Assembly: GCA_027485235.1 (NCBI GenBank)
Contig: JAIXRJ010000030.1
Span: forward strand, 117,360 to 181,359
Source of the DNA: Comamonadaceae bacterium
Lineage (GTDB): Bacteria; Pseudomonadota; Gammaproteobacteria; Burkholderiales; Burkholderiaceae_C
DNA length: 64,000 nt
Direction of reading: 5' to 3'
Shown here: in pieces, positions 29,272-38,531 of the stretch
Numbering within the stretch: position 1 is the first letter of the stretch
Layout: every line of letters starts with the position of its first letter
The notes under the pieces: generated by a model
What the model was told of the DNA's origin: nothing
Database searches by the model: none
The model's input: the letters and a program-made list of their open reading frames with translations, nothing else
Position numbers and translations under genes: made by a program

Positions 29272-30749
29272 GGCATGCGGGCGATGACTTCGGCCACCGC
29301 AGCGGTCAGCTTCTGGGCATAGGGCACGTGCAGAAATTCGTTGGGCCCGTGCGCATTGCTCTTGGGGCCCAGCACGCCACAGACCATCATCTGCGCTTTG
29401 GGAAAGCCCGCGCTCAACATGTTCATGAGCGGGATGGTGCCGCCTTGCCCGATGTAGCCCACCGAGGCGCCAAAGTGCGCCTGGCTGGCATGGTTCAGCG
29501 CTTGCTCAAACCAGGGCTGTGTGTCGGGCGCGTTCCAGCCGGTGGCACCGCCGCCCGATTCAAAGGTGACTTGGGCTTGGTAGGGTGCATTGTCTTCGAG
29601 CAAAGTCTTGAGCGCTTGCACCGCAGTGGCCGCATCGACCAGTGGGGGCAAGCGCAGGCTGAGTTTGAAGGCGGTGTAGGGCCGCAGCACATTGCCGGCA
29701 TCTTTGAGGGCTGGAAAGCCGTCGGCCCCCGTCACACTCAAGGTGGGTGCCCAGGTGCGGTTGAGCAAGGCCTGCACCGGGTCGGTGGTGGTGGGCAAGG
29801 CAAAGCTGGTGGCGCCGCCGCAATCGTAGTGCGCCCAAGGAAAGCGCTTGTGGAGTTCGTCGCCCAAAATGGCGGCCGTGGCTTGTGCTTGCGCCATGCG
29901 CTCGGCGGGCACCTCACAGTGAAAGCTTGGTGGCAACAAGCGGCCGGTGGCGCTGTCTTCCAGTCGATCGAGCACCTGGCGCATGATGCGAAAGCTGGAC
30001 GGCACCACGCCCGAAGCATCGCCCGAATGGATGCCCTCGGTCAGGATCTGCACCTTGAGCGTGCCGCTGGCCATGCCGCGCAAACTTGTGGTGAGCCACA
30101 GTTGGTCGTAGTTGCCCGCGCCGCTGTCCAGACAAATCACCAGACCCACATCGCCCAGGCGTGTGCGCAGCGCGTCCACATAGGGCAACAGGTCGTAAGA
30201 GCCGGACTCTTCGCAGGTCTCGATCAGGCCGACGATGCGCGGGTGCGTTGTCTTTTGGCTTTTCAGCGCTTGCAGCGCCGTGATGCTGGCGTACACCGCG
30301 TATCCGTCGTCTGCGCCGCCCCGGCCATAGAGCTTGCCGTCTTCATAAACAGGGGTCCATGGCCCCAGATCGTTGCGCTAACCGGTGAACTCGGGCTGCT
30401 TGTCCAGGTGGCCGTACATCAGCACGGTCTGGTCCGAGCCCTCGCTGGCCGGGCGTGTGGCGGCCACTTCAAAAAACAGCACCGGCGTGCGACCGGGCAA
30501 GCGGATGACTTCCAGCGTCAGGCCTTCGATCTTTTGCGCCAGCACCCAATCGGCGGCTTGGCGCACCACGCTGTCGATGTGGCCGTGTGCGGCCCAGTCG
30601 GCGTCAAAAGCAGGCGACTTGGCCGGCACCTCGATGTAGCGCTTGAGCTCTGGCAAGATGGCACTGTCCCAAGCTTGGGTCACTTCGCGCAAGGCTTGTG
30701 CGCTGTTGAGGTGGCTGGCGGGCATTTCTCGGTGCAGGGGGGCGTTCAT
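29268..30749 (-). pseudogene. M20-family metallopeptidase interrupted by an in-frame TAG
   Basis: The same reading frame runs from ATG 30749 (after GGAGG) to 29268, which would give about 493 residues, but TAG at 30378-30380 splits it. Before the stop lies 'VLMYGHLDKQPEFTG' with the first zinc ligand. After it come 'RNDLGPWTPVYEDGKLYGRG', 'GADDGYA', 'ETCEESGS' with the catalytic Glu and further ligands, and a normal C-terminus. In relatives the stop position is tryptophan ('TGW'), so TGG became TAG. All other family features are intact, so this is either a recent nonsense mutation or a base-calling error. Such enzymes are zinc dipeptidases. A downstream product could reinitiate at the Met at 30296 but would lack zinc ligands. 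Confidence 0.85.
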
Positions 30750-30894
30750 GGATTCCTCCAAAAGGGGCCTCATGTGGGGCCACACAAGTACCCAGGGAAG
30801 AAATGACTTTACACCCTGACCGATTCCCAAGCCCTGCCATCGGCTTCGATGGCAGAATCGTTCCCCCAATGTGCAATGCGCAGGAGACCCCAAG

Positions 30895-31638
30895 ATGGAC
30901 CCCAAATCCCAGGCCAATCCCAGCTTGTACTTGTTTGAAAAATTCGAGGCCGGTGTGATTCACCTGGATGCGCAGCGCAATGTGCTGGCCATGAACGACT
31001 TTGCCCGCCGGGTCTTGCCGGTGGACGAAAAACAGCCCTTCAACAAACTCGTCACCTCGTTCCACCCCGAGCGCTCCAAAGCCAAAGTCAAGTTTTTGCT
31101 GGACGAGGCCTCGGGCTGCCCCATGGCCAATGCGGCGCCCATGACCATGATCATCAACATCCCCGAACAGGTGCTGCTGATCAAGGTCAGCCGTTTGGGC
31201 GATGCCAAAGGCGACACCACCGGATTTGCCTTGGTGTTTTACGACGTCACCCAGGTGGTCAGCCAGGAACGGCCCGCTGCCGAGCCATCCGCCAAAAACA
31301 TGCGTTTGTCACGCATCCCGATGGTGGCCGATCAAAAAGTCTCGTTTGTCGACACCGCCGATGTGCTCTGCCTGGAGTCACAAGCCCACTGCACCCGCGT
31401 GCTCACGCGGGAGGGCTATCACTTTTGCAACCTGAGCATTGGCGATTTGGCCATGCGTCTGGACCCGGCACAGTTCATGCGGGTGCACCGCTGTTTCATT
31501 GTCAATTTGCAGGCCGTGCAGTCCCTGGGGCGGGAGGGCAGCAAAACCCACATCCTGCTCAAAGGCAAAAACAACCAACCCGTGCCTGTCTCACGGGGCG
31601 AAATCGCCCGTTTGCGCGAGGCGCTGGGTTTGGCCTGA
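30895..31638 (+). CDS. rcoM: RcoM-type CO-sensing regulator: heme PAS plus LytTR DNA-binding domain
   Basis: The protein has 247 residues from ATG 30895. Residues 10 to 120 form a PAS domain whose segments 'FHPERSKAKVKFLL' and 'SGCPMANAAPMTMIINIP' align with RcoM of Burkholderia xenovorans. His57, Cys75 and Met85 fall at the positions of the heme ligands known there as His74, Cys94 and Met104. Residues about 145 to 245 are a LytTR domain ('FMRVHRCFIVNLQAVQSLGR', 'PVPVSRGEIARLREAL'). RcoM proteins bind CO at heme and activate cox genes. The CO dehydrogenase genes follow on the same strand, which supports this role. The start is set at MDPKS because upstream residues are not family-like. Confidence 0.9.
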   Translation: MDPKSQANPSLYLFEKFEAGVIHLDAQRNVLAMNDFARRVLPVDEKQPFNKLVTSFHPERSKAKVKFLLDEASGCPMANAAPMTMIINIPEQVLLIKVSRLGDAKGDTTGFALVFYDVTQVVSQERPAAEPSAKNMRLSRIPMVADQKVSFVDTADVLCLESQAHCTRVLTREGYHFCNLSIGDLAMRLDPAQFMRVHRCFIVNLQAVQSLGREGSKTHILLKGKNNQPVPVSRGEIARLREALGLA

Positions 31639-31755
31639 AACTGCACAAGCCTCGGCGTGGGCCTGCCCCGTGGCGCCCATGGGACTAAACCAAGGGTATT
31701 CACTGATCCTCTGGGTGCCTAGGACAAACCCTGATTGCGGCAATGAAAAACCATG

Positions 31756-31828
31756 ATCCGTGCATTTCGTGTCTCTATCCGTGCGTTTCGTGCATTAAAT
31801 TGACCGATCAAGGGCGTTTTGGGTTAAA
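31756..31828 (+). promoter_or_regulatory. candidate RcoM operator (21-bp-period direct repeat) and cox promoter
   Basis: ATCCGTGCATTTCGTG at 31756-31771 recurs at 31777-31792 with one mismatch, exactly 21 bases later. LytTR proteins typically bind paired direct repeats about two helical turns apart. Eight bases further on is TTGACC (31800-31805), a good -35 box, with a poor -10 (GTTAAA, 31823-31828) at 17-base spacing, the picture expected for an activator-dependent promoter. The site lies between rcoM and coxM. Binding by RcoM is inference. Confidence 0.55.
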
Positions 31829-31903
31829 GCCTGACTCTTCAGTGGGAATTCAAGCTTGGCAAATACTCCGAGGTTGTTTTTAACAAGACTCTGGAGACCT
31901 TTG

Positions 31904-32767
31904 ATGATTCCACCGCGTTTTGAATACCACGCGCCCAAAACCGTGGGCGAAGCCGTGGCCTTGCTGGGCCAATTGGGCTCTGAGGCCAAGCTGCTGGCGG
32001 GCGGCCACAGCCTGCTGCCCATGATGAAGCTGCGCTTTGCCCAGCCCGAGCACCTGATCGACATCAACCGCATCCCCGAGCTCAAGGGCATCCGCGAAGA
32101 AGGCGGCACGGTGGTGATTGGGGCCATGACGGTTGAAAACGACCTGATCCGCTCGCCCATCTTGCAAGCCAAAGTGCCTTTGCTGTGCGAAGCGGCCAAG
32201 CTGATCGCCGACCCGCAGGTGCGCAACCGCGGCACGATCGGTGGCGACATCGCCCACGGCGACCCGGGCAACGACCACCCCGCACTGTCGATCGCCATCG
32301 ACGCGTCCTTTGTGCTCGAAGGCCCGAACGGCCGCCGCACGGTGGCTGCGAACGGCTTTTTCCTGGGCACTTACATGACCCAGCTCGAAGAGAACGAAGT
32401 CATGTGCGAAATCCGCGTGCCGGCATTTGCCCAGGGCACGGGCTACGCTTATGAAAAGCTCAAGCGCAAAACCGGTGACTGGGCCACAGCCGGTTGCGCC
32501 GTGGTCATCCGCAAAAACGGCGACCAGGTCAGCCATGTGCGCATCGCGCTGACCAACGTGGCGCCCACAGCGCTGCACGCCGAAGCCGCTGAAGCCGCTT
32601 TGTTGAACAAGCCTTTCAACGCCGCCAACGTGCAAGCCGCAGCGGCCGCTGCCATCGCGATTTGCGACCCCGCAGAAGACCTGCGTGGCGACATCGAATA
32701 CAAAACCGCCATGGCCGGAGAAATGGTCAAACGCGCCCTCCACAAAGCCTGGGCGCTGTGCGCTTAA
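31904..32767 (+). CDS. coxM: aerobic CO dehydrogenase medium subunit (FAD)
   Basis: The 287-residue protein has the FAD-binding motifs of the molybdenum hydroxylase medium subunit: '[17 protein letters not shown]' near residue 35 and '[20 protein letters not shown]' near residue 110. It passes electrons from the iron-sulfur subunit to the quinone pool. GGAG lies before ATG 31904. It is the first gene of the cox operon and is followed after 16 bases by coxS. Confidence 0.95.
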   Translation: MIPPRFEYHAPKTVGEAVALLGQLGSEAKLLAGGHSLLPMMKLRFAQPEHLIDINRIPELKGIREEGGTVVIGAMTVENDLIRSPILQAKVPLLCEAAKLIADPQVRNRGTIGGDIAHGDPGNDHPALSIAIDASFVLEGPNGRRTVAANGFFLGTYMTQLEENEVMCEIRVPAFAQGTGYAYEKLKRKTGDWATAGCAVVIRKNGDQVSHVRIALTNVAPTALHAEAAEAALLNKPFNAANVQAAAAAAIAICDPAEDLRGDIEYKTAMAGEMVKRALHKAWALCA

Positions 32768-32783
32768 ATTTCAGGAATACACC

Positions 32784-33269
32784 ATGACTAAAAAACTCAT
32801 CACCGTCTCCGTCAATGGCAAGAAAGAAGAAAAAGCCGTTGAGCCGCGCACCCTGCTGATCCACTTCCTGCGCGAAGAACTGAACCTGACCGGCGCGCAC
32901 ATTGGCTGTGAAACCAGCCACTGCGGTGTCTGTACGGTGGACATCGATGGTCAATCGGTCAAGTCGTGCACGCACCTGGCGGTGCAGTGCGACGGTTCCG
33001 AAGTGCTCACCGTCGAAGGCCTGGCCAACAAAGGTGTGTTGCACGCCGTGCAAGAAGGTTTTTACAAAGAACACGGTTTGCAATGCGGTTTCTGCACCCC
33101 CGGCATGCTGATGCGCGCTTACCGCTTCTTGCAAGAGAACCCCAGCCCGACCGAAGACGAAATTCGCCACGGCATGGCCGGCAACCTCTGCCGCTGCACG
33201 GGTTACCAAAACATCATCAAAGCCGTCCAGTACGCCGCCAAAAAATTGCAAGAGCCCGTCGCGGCTTGA
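32784..33269 (+). CDS. coxS: aerobic CO dehydrogenase small subunit (two [2Fe-2S])
   Basis: The 161-residue iron-sulfur protein has the plant-type ferredoxin cluster '[16 protein letters not shown]' with a fourth Cys in '[10 protein letters not shown]'. The C-terminal helical cluster motif is '[17 protein letters not shown]' with '[12 protein letters not shown]'. It relays electrons from the Mo-Cu site of CoxL to the flavin of CoxM. The gene is closely spaced within the operon. Confidence 0.96.
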   Translation: MTKKLITVSVNGKKEEKAVEPRTLLIHFLREELNLTGAHIGCETSHCGVCTVDIDGQSVKSCTHLAVQCDGSEVLTVEGLANKGVLHAVQEGFYKEHGLQCGFCTPGMLMRAYRFLQENPSPTEDEIRHGMAGNLCRCTGYQNIIKAVQYAAKKLQEPVAA

Positions 33270-33298
33270 AGCACACCCCCATTTGATCGGAGACACAC

Positions 33299-35710
33299 AT
33301 GAACGCACCGGTACTTTCCGTTGAAGCCCGCGAACTTGCGCTGGCTGGCATGGGCGCTTCGCGCCTGCGCAAAGAAGACGCCCGCTTTATCCAAGGCAAG
33401 GGCAATTACGTGGACGACATCAAGATGCCCGGCATGCTGCACATGGACATCGTGCGCTCGCCGATTGCCCACGGCCGCATAGTCAAAATCAACAAGGAAG
33501 CTGCGCTCGCCATCCCCGGCGTGCACGCTGTGCTGACGGCTGACGACTTGAAGCCTTTGAAACTGCACTGGATGCCTACCTTGGCGGGTGACGTGGCCGC
33601 TGTGCTGGCCGACGAGAAGGTGCACTTCCAGATGCAGGAAGTGGCCATTGTGATTGCCGACGACCGCTACATCGCCGCCGACGCGGTGGAAGCCGTGGAA
33701 GTCGAGTACGAAGAACTGCCCGTGGTGATGGATCCTTATGCGGCACTGCAACCTGGTGCCCCCGTCATTCGTGACGACTTGGCGGGCAAAACCGAAGGCG
33801 CCCACGGCAAGCGTGACCACCACAACCACATCTTCACCTGGGATGCGGGTGACAAATCGGCCGCCGATGCCGCTTTTGACAAGGCCGAAGTGACCGTGTC
33901 CCAGCACATGCACTACCCCCGCGTGCACCCCTGCCCCTTGGAGACCTGCGGCTGCGTGGCCTCGTTCGACCCGATCAAGGGCGACCTGACCACCTTCATC
34001 ACCAGCCAAGCGCCCCATGTGGTGCGCACCGTGGTGTCCATGCTGTCGGGCATCCCCGAATCCAAAGTGCGCATCGTCAGCCCCGACATCGGTGGCGGCT
34101 TTGGCAACAAGGTCGGCATCTACCCCGGTTATGTGTGCGCCATCGTCGCGTCCATCGTGCTGGGCCGTCCCGTGAAGTGGGTCGAAGACCGCATCGAAAA
34201 CATCTCGTCCACCGCCTTTGCCCGTGACTACCACATGGATGGCGAGTTGGCCGCGACCGCCGACGGCAAGATCACTGGCTTGCGCGTGAATGTGGTGGCC
34301 GACCACGGTGCGTTTGACGCCTGTGCCGATCCGACCAAGTTTCCGGCCGGCATGTTCCACATCGTCTCGGGCAGCTACGACATTCCTGCCGCGCACGCCA
34401 GCGTCAAAGGTGTGTACACCAACAAGGCCCCCGGTGGTGTGGCGTACCGCTGCTCCTTCCGTGTGACCGAGGCGGTGTACCTGATCGAGCGCATGGTCGA
34501 CGTGCTGGCGCAAAAGCTGGGCATGGACAAGGCCGAGATCCGCGCCAAGAACTTCGTCAAGAAGGAGCAGTTCCCCTACACCAGCGCCTTCGGTTTTGAA
34601 TACGACTCGGGCGACTACCAGACCGCACTCGACAAAGTGCTCGAAGCCGTGGACTACAAAGGCTTGCGTGCCGAACAAGCGGCCAAACGCGCCGACCCCA
34701 ACAGCCCCACGCTGATGGGCATTGGCTTGGTCACCTTCACCGAGGTGGTGGGTGCCGGTCCGTCCAAGATGTGCGACATCCTGGGTGTGGGCATGTTCGA
34801 CTCCTGCGAAATTCGCATCCACCCCACCGGCAGCGCGATTGCCCGCATGGGCACGATCACGCAAGGTCAGGGCCACCAGACGACGTATGCGCAGATCATC
34901 GCGACCGAGTTGGGGATTCCGTCTGAAGTGATTCAGGTCGAAGAAGGCGACACCAGCACTGCGCCTTATGGCCTGGGCACTTACGGTTCGCGCTCCACGC
35001 CTGTGGCCGGTGCCGCCATTGCCTTGGCTGCCCGCAAGATCCACGCCAAGGCCCGCAAGATCGCCGCCCACATGCTCGAAGTCAACGAAAACGACCTCGA
35101 CTGGGAAGTGGACCGCTTCAAGGTCAAGGGCGACGACAGCAAGTTCAAAACCATGGCCGATGTGGCGTGGCAGGCCTACCACCAGCCACCCGATGGCTTG
35201 GAGCCAGGCTTGGAAGCCGTGCACTACTACGACCCACCGAACTTCACCTTCCCCTTCGGCATCTACCTGTGTGTGGTGGACATCGACCGAGCGACGGGCG
35301 AGACCAAAATCCGCCGCTTTTATGCGCTGGACGATTGCGGCACCCGCATCAACCCGATGATCATCGACGGCCAGATCCACGGCGGTCTGACCGAAGGTTT
35401 TGCCGTGGCCATGGGCCAGCAAATGCCTTTTGATGCACAGGGCAACCTGCTGGGCAACACACTGATGGACTACTTCTTGCCCACCTTCGTGGAAACCCCG
35501 CACTGGGAAACCGACCACACCGTGACGCCTTCGCCACACCACCCCCTGGGTGCCAAGGGCGTGGCCGAGTCGCCTCACGTCGGCTCGATCCCCACCTTCA
35601 CTTCTGCCGTGGTCGATGCTTTCTCTCACCTGGGTGTCACGCACCTGGACATGCCGCACAACGCTTTCCGCACCTGGAAAGCCCTGCGTGCAAATGGCGC
35701 AGCCTTGTAA
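33299..35710 (+). CDS. coxL: aerobic CO dehydrogenase large subunit, form I
   Basis: The 803-residue molybdenum hydroxylase has 'ASRLRKEDARFIQGKGNYVD' at the start and the active-site loop 'GGVAYRCSFR' with Cys385. AYxCSFR is the diagnostic motif of form I (true) CO dehydrogenase, and its cysteine holds the copper of the Mo-S-Cu site (Cys388 in Oligotropha/Afipia carboxidovorans). Related xanthine-dehydrogenase-like form II proteins have AYRGAGR instead. The catalytic Glu sits in 'GAKGVAESPHVGS'. It oxidises CO to CO2. The start follows GGAG. Confidence 0.97.
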   Translation: MNAPVLSVEARELALAGMGASRLRKEDARFIQGKGNYVDDIKMPGMLHMDIVRSPIAHGRIVKINKEAALAIPGVHAVLTADDLKPLKLHWMPTLAGDVAAVLADEKVHFQMQEVAIVIADDRYIAADAVEAVEVEYEELPVVMDPYAALQPGAPVIRDDLAGKTEGAHGKRDHHNHIFTWDAGDKSAADAAFDKAEVTVSQHMHYPRVHPCPLETCGCVASFDPIKGDLTTFITSQAPHVVRTVVSMLSGIPESKVRIVSPDIGGGFGNKVGIYPGYVCAIVASIVLGRPVKWVEDRIENISSTAFARDYHMDGELAATADGKITGLRVNVVADHGAFDACADPTKFPAGMFHIVSGSYDIPAAHASVKGVYTNKAPGGVAYRCSFRVTEAVYLIERMVDVLAQKLGMDKAEIRAKNFVKKEQFPYTSAFGFEYDSGDYQTALDKVLEAVDYKGLRAEQAAKRADPNSPTLMGIGLVTFTEVVGAGPSKMCDILGVGMFDSCEIRIHPTGSAIARMGTITQGQGHQTTYAQIIATELGIPSEVIQVEEGDTSTAPYGLGTYGSRSTPVAGAAIALAARKIHAKARKIAAHMLEVNENDLDWEVDRFKVKGDDSKFKTMADVAWQAYHQPPDGLEPGLEAVHYYDPPNFTFPFGIYLCVVDIDRATGETKIRRFYALDDCGTRINPMIIDGQIHGGLTEGFAVAMGQQMPFDAQGNLLGNTLMDYFLPTFVETPHWETDHTVTPSPHHPLGAKGVAESPHVGSIPTFTSAVVDAFSHLGVTHLDMPHNAFRTWKALRANGAAL

Positions 35711-35722
35711 TCAGGAAAGAAA

Positions 35723-36346
35723 ATGGAAGTCAAACTCGACAAACAATACCCGCTCGATGTGGACGCCGCACGGGCGTGGGCCTTGCTCACCGACCTGAAG
35801 GCCACGGCCAACTGCATGCCCGGTGCCGAAATCACCGAGCAGCTGTCCGAGACCTCGTTCAAGGGCGGCGTCAAGGTCAAGGTCGGCCCGGCGGTCGCGC
35901 AGTTTGGCGGCACCGTGGACGTGGTCGAAGCCGTGCCCGCTGAACGCAAGATGGTCTTGCGCGGCAAGGGTGCCGACAAGGGCGGCTCGTCCGCTTCGAT
36001 GGACCTGACCGCGATCATCACCGCCGACCCGGCCAACCCCGCACATTGCGTGCTGAATGGCCAAGCGGCCGTGATCGTGAATGGCAAGTTCGCGCAGTTC
36101 GGCGGCCGCATGATGGTGCAGGTGTCCGACATGCTGCTGGCCCAGTTGGTGGAGAACTTCCGCCAGACCGCGCTGACCTTGCCCGCGGCTGAAGGCTCGC
36201 CTGCGGCTGCGGCACCGGCTGCTGCATCGGCTGGCGACGCCGCTGCGCCCAAAGCACCCGTGGTGGCCCGCGAGATCAACGGCTTGGCCATCTTCTGGGC
36301 TTTGGTCAAAAGCTGGGTGGGTGGCTTGTTCGGCAAGAAAGCCTGA
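35723..36346 (+). CDS. coxG: CoxG, SRPBCC-fold CO dehydrogenase accessory protein
   Basis: The 207-residue protein has an SRPBCC lipid/quinone-binding domain ('AWALLTDLKATANCMPGAEI', 'VKVGPAVAQFGGTVDVVEAV'), then an Ala/Pro-rich linker from about residue 155. A C-terminal hydrophobic stretch 'LAIFWALVKSWVGGLFGKKA' can attach to the membrane. CoxG anchors CO dehydrogenase at the membrane and is reported to supply it with quinone. It lies 12 bases behind coxL. Confidence 0.92.
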   Translation: MEVKLDKQYPLDVDAARAWALLTDLKATANCMPGAEITEQLSETSFKGGVKVKVGPAVAQFGGTVDVVEAVPAERKMVLRGKGADKGGSSASMDLTAIITADPANPAHCVLNGQAAVIVNGKFAQFGGRMMVQVSDMLLAQLVENFRQTALTLPAAEGSPAAAAPAAASAGDAAAPKAPVVAREINGLAIFWALVKSWVGGLFGKKA

Positions 36347-36348
36347 GC

Positions 36349-37308
36349 ATGACCACGCCAGGCCTGTCCGCACAGCCGGCTGCCGAGGAGCGCTTGCTGC
36401 GCGAGCGGCTGCAGCGTGCGGGCTATCTGGCCGATGCCGACCTGGCCACCACCGTGTGGCTGGCGTCTGTTTTGCAGCGCCCGCTCTTGCTTGAAGGCGA
36501 CGCGGGCGTGGGCAAGACCGCGTTGGCCACAGCCTTGGCGCAATCGCAAAATGCCGTGCTGGTGCGCTTGCAGTGCTTTGAAGGCTTGGATTTGGCGCAA
36601 GCCGCTTACGAGTGGAATTACGGCCGTCAGCTGATGGCCATCCGCATGGGCGAATCGGACAAAGACGCGGCTGGCCGTGTGCGCGAGTCCGATGTGTTCA
36701 GCCGCGAGTATTTGTTGGAGCGCCCCTTGCTGCGCGCCATCAGCCAGCCAAGCCCTTGCGTGCTGCTGATCGATGAGATCGACCGCGCCGACGAAGCCTT
36801 TGAGGCCTTTTTGCTCGAAGTGCTGGCCGACTACCAGATCACCGTGCCCGAGATCGGCACCATCCGCGCCACACACATCCCGCAGGTGATTTTGACCAGC
36901 AACGGCACACGCGAGTTGTCGGACGCGTTGCGCCGCCGCTGCCTGTACCACTATCTTGATTACCCGACGCTGGCGCGAGAGATCGCCATCGTCAAAGCCG
37001 CTTTGCCCGAGGCCGACACCCGGCTGGTGGAAGACGCGGTGCAGTTCGTGCAGCGCCTGCGCCGCGAAGACCTGGCCAAGATCCCCGGCATCGCCGAAAC
37101 CCTGGACTGGGTGAAGGCCCTTTTTCAGATGCGCCACACCCACCTGCCCGAAGACATGTCGGCGGTGCTGGGCACTTTGGGCTGCTTGCTCAAGACCCGC
37201 GAGGACCGCTTTGTGATGGGCACGGACCGCTTGCGCCAATTGGTGGAAGGCAGGCGCACCGTGGGCGTGGCCGAAAACAACACAGAGCAGGCCAAGGCCG
37301 CGGCATGA
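36349..37308 (+). CDS. coxD: CoxD, MoxR-type AAA+ ATPase
   Basis: The 319-residue ATPase has the Walker A motif 'LLEGDAGVGKTALATAL', Walker B 'CVLLIDEIDRADEAFEAFLL' and sensor 'VILTSNGTRELSDALRRRC'. CoxD assists sulfuration and assembly of the Mo-Cu centre. The stop overlaps the start of coxE by four bases. The N-terminal 30 residues are a lid region typical of the MoxR group. Confidence 0.93.
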   Translation: MTTPGLSAQPAAEERLLRERLQRAGYLADADLATTVWLASVLQRPLLLEGDAGVGKTALATALAQSQNAVLVRLQCFEGLDLAQAAYEWNYGRQLMAIRMGESDKDAAGRVRESDVFSREYLLERPLLRAISQPSPCVLLIDEIDRADEAFEAFLLEVLADYQITVPEIGTIRATHIPQVILTSNGTRELSDALRRRCLYHYLDYPTLAREIAIVKAALPEADTRLVEDAVQFVQRLRREDLAKIPGIAETLDWVKALFQMRHTHLPEDMSAVLGTLGCLLKTREDRFVMGTDRLRQLVEGRRTVGVAENNTEQAKAAA

Positions 37309-38507
37309 GCACCGTCGCCACCTCGACCGCCCAGAGCGCTGCCCCGCCTTCTGAGCGTCTGGCGGGTTTCGCCGCGCTGCTGCGCGACCACGGCCTCACC
37401 GTGGGGGTGGCCGAACAACAGGCCATGCTGCAAGCGGCCTTGCATTTTGGCCCCATGCAAGAAAAACCCCTCCAGGCCGCTTGGCGTGCCATCGCCTGCC
37501 ACAGCCACCGCGAATGGCAGCTGTGGCCCGATGTGTACGAGCGTTTTTGGCACCCCGAAAAACTGCGCGGTGGCGTCAAGGTCAGCGGCCAGACCCGACC
37601 CAGCCGCAACCTGCGCCAAAGTGTGCAAGCCCTGCACGAGCAGATGGACGCAGCGCAGCCACCGAACACCCGGCCCGGCGGCCAGCATGCCGCGGCCCAA
37701 ACCGCAGGTGATTCGGCATCAAGCCAGCAGGACGAACAGGACAGCGGCACACCCCGCGCCCAGGGCGGTGCCAGCCGCACCGAAGCCCTGCACCAGCGCG
37801 ATGGCCAGATGTGGATGCCGCAGGAACTCAGCGCCCTGCAACAACTGGCACGCCAGATCACCGCCAAATTGCAGCCCCGCCCCACCCGCCGTTGGCGCGT
37901 GGCCCCGCGCGGTCAGCGCCTTGATCTGCGCCAGACCCTGCGCCGCAGCGTGGCTTGGGGGGGTGAGCTGATGCAACCGGCCTGGAAAGTCCAACGCGTG
38001 GAGCCGCCGCGCCTGTTCATCCTGGCCGATGTGAGCCGATCGATGGAATCGCACGCCGCGCTGTTCTTGCGCGTGGCCCGTGCTTTTGCTTTGGAGGCCG
38101 ATGCCCGGGTGTTTGTGTTCCACACCCGCTTGGCCGAAGTCACGCCCTACATGCACCGCGACACCCCTGCCATTCAGGAAAAAGTCAACGCCGTGACGGC
38201 GGGCTTTGGCGGCGGCACCCGCATCGCCGCCAGCTTGCAGGAATTTGTCCGCCAGCATGCCCGCGCCCAGCTCAACCGGGGCGCCCGCGTGTGGGTGTTC
38301 TCGGACGGCTTTGACACCGATGGCCCCGAGTTGCTCGATGCCGCCTTGCAGGCAGTGCGCGCACGCGGTGCCCGCATCACTTGGTTTCACCCCACGCGCC
38401 AGGTGCCCGCAGCGGGTGCCTTGCAGCGCGCACGCAGCCGCATCGAGCGTTTTGTGCCGCTGGCCAGCCTGGCCGATTTGGCCGCTGCGCGACACGTTTT
38501 GCATTGA
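37305..38507 (+). CDS. coxE: CoxE, von Willebrand factor A domain protein
   Basis: The 400-residue protein has an N-terminal helical CoxE region ('GFAALLRDHGLTVGVAEQQA'), a low-complexity Gln/Ala linker (residues about 110 to 165) and a C-terminal VWA domain. The VWA domain has a MIDAS-like 'LADVSRSMESHAALFLRVAR' and 'FSDGFDTDGPELLDAAL'. MoxR ATPases work with VWA partners, and CoxE is needed to load copper into CO dehydrogenase. Its ATG overlaps the coxD stop. Confidence 0.92.
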   Translation: MSTVATSTAQSAAPPSERLAGFAALLRDHGLTVGVAEQQAMLQAALHFGPMQEKPLQAAWRAIACHSHREWQLWPDVYERFWHPEKLRGGVKVSGQTRPSRNLRQSVQALHEQMDAAQPPNTRPGGQHAAAQTAGDSASSQQDEQDSGTPRAQGGASRTEALHQRDGQMWMPQELSALQQLARQITAKLQPRPTRRWRVAPRGQRLDLRQTLRRSVAWGGELMQPAWKVQRVEPPRLFILADVSRSMESHAALFLRVARAFALEADARVFVFHTRLAEVTPYMHRDTPAIQEKVNAVTAGFGGGTRIAASLQEFVRQHARAQLNRGARVWVFSDGFDTDGPELLDAALQAVRARGARITWFHPTRQVPAAGALQRARSRIERFVPLASLADLAAARHVLH

Positions 38508-38531
38508 ATTTGAGCCTTGAAGGAGTCCCCC

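Noticed and set aside
33299..35710. Xanthine dehydrogenase or form II CoxL-like enzyme
   Set aside because: The loop reads AYRCSFR, not AYRGAGR, and the accessory genes coxG, coxD, coxE and coxF are present.
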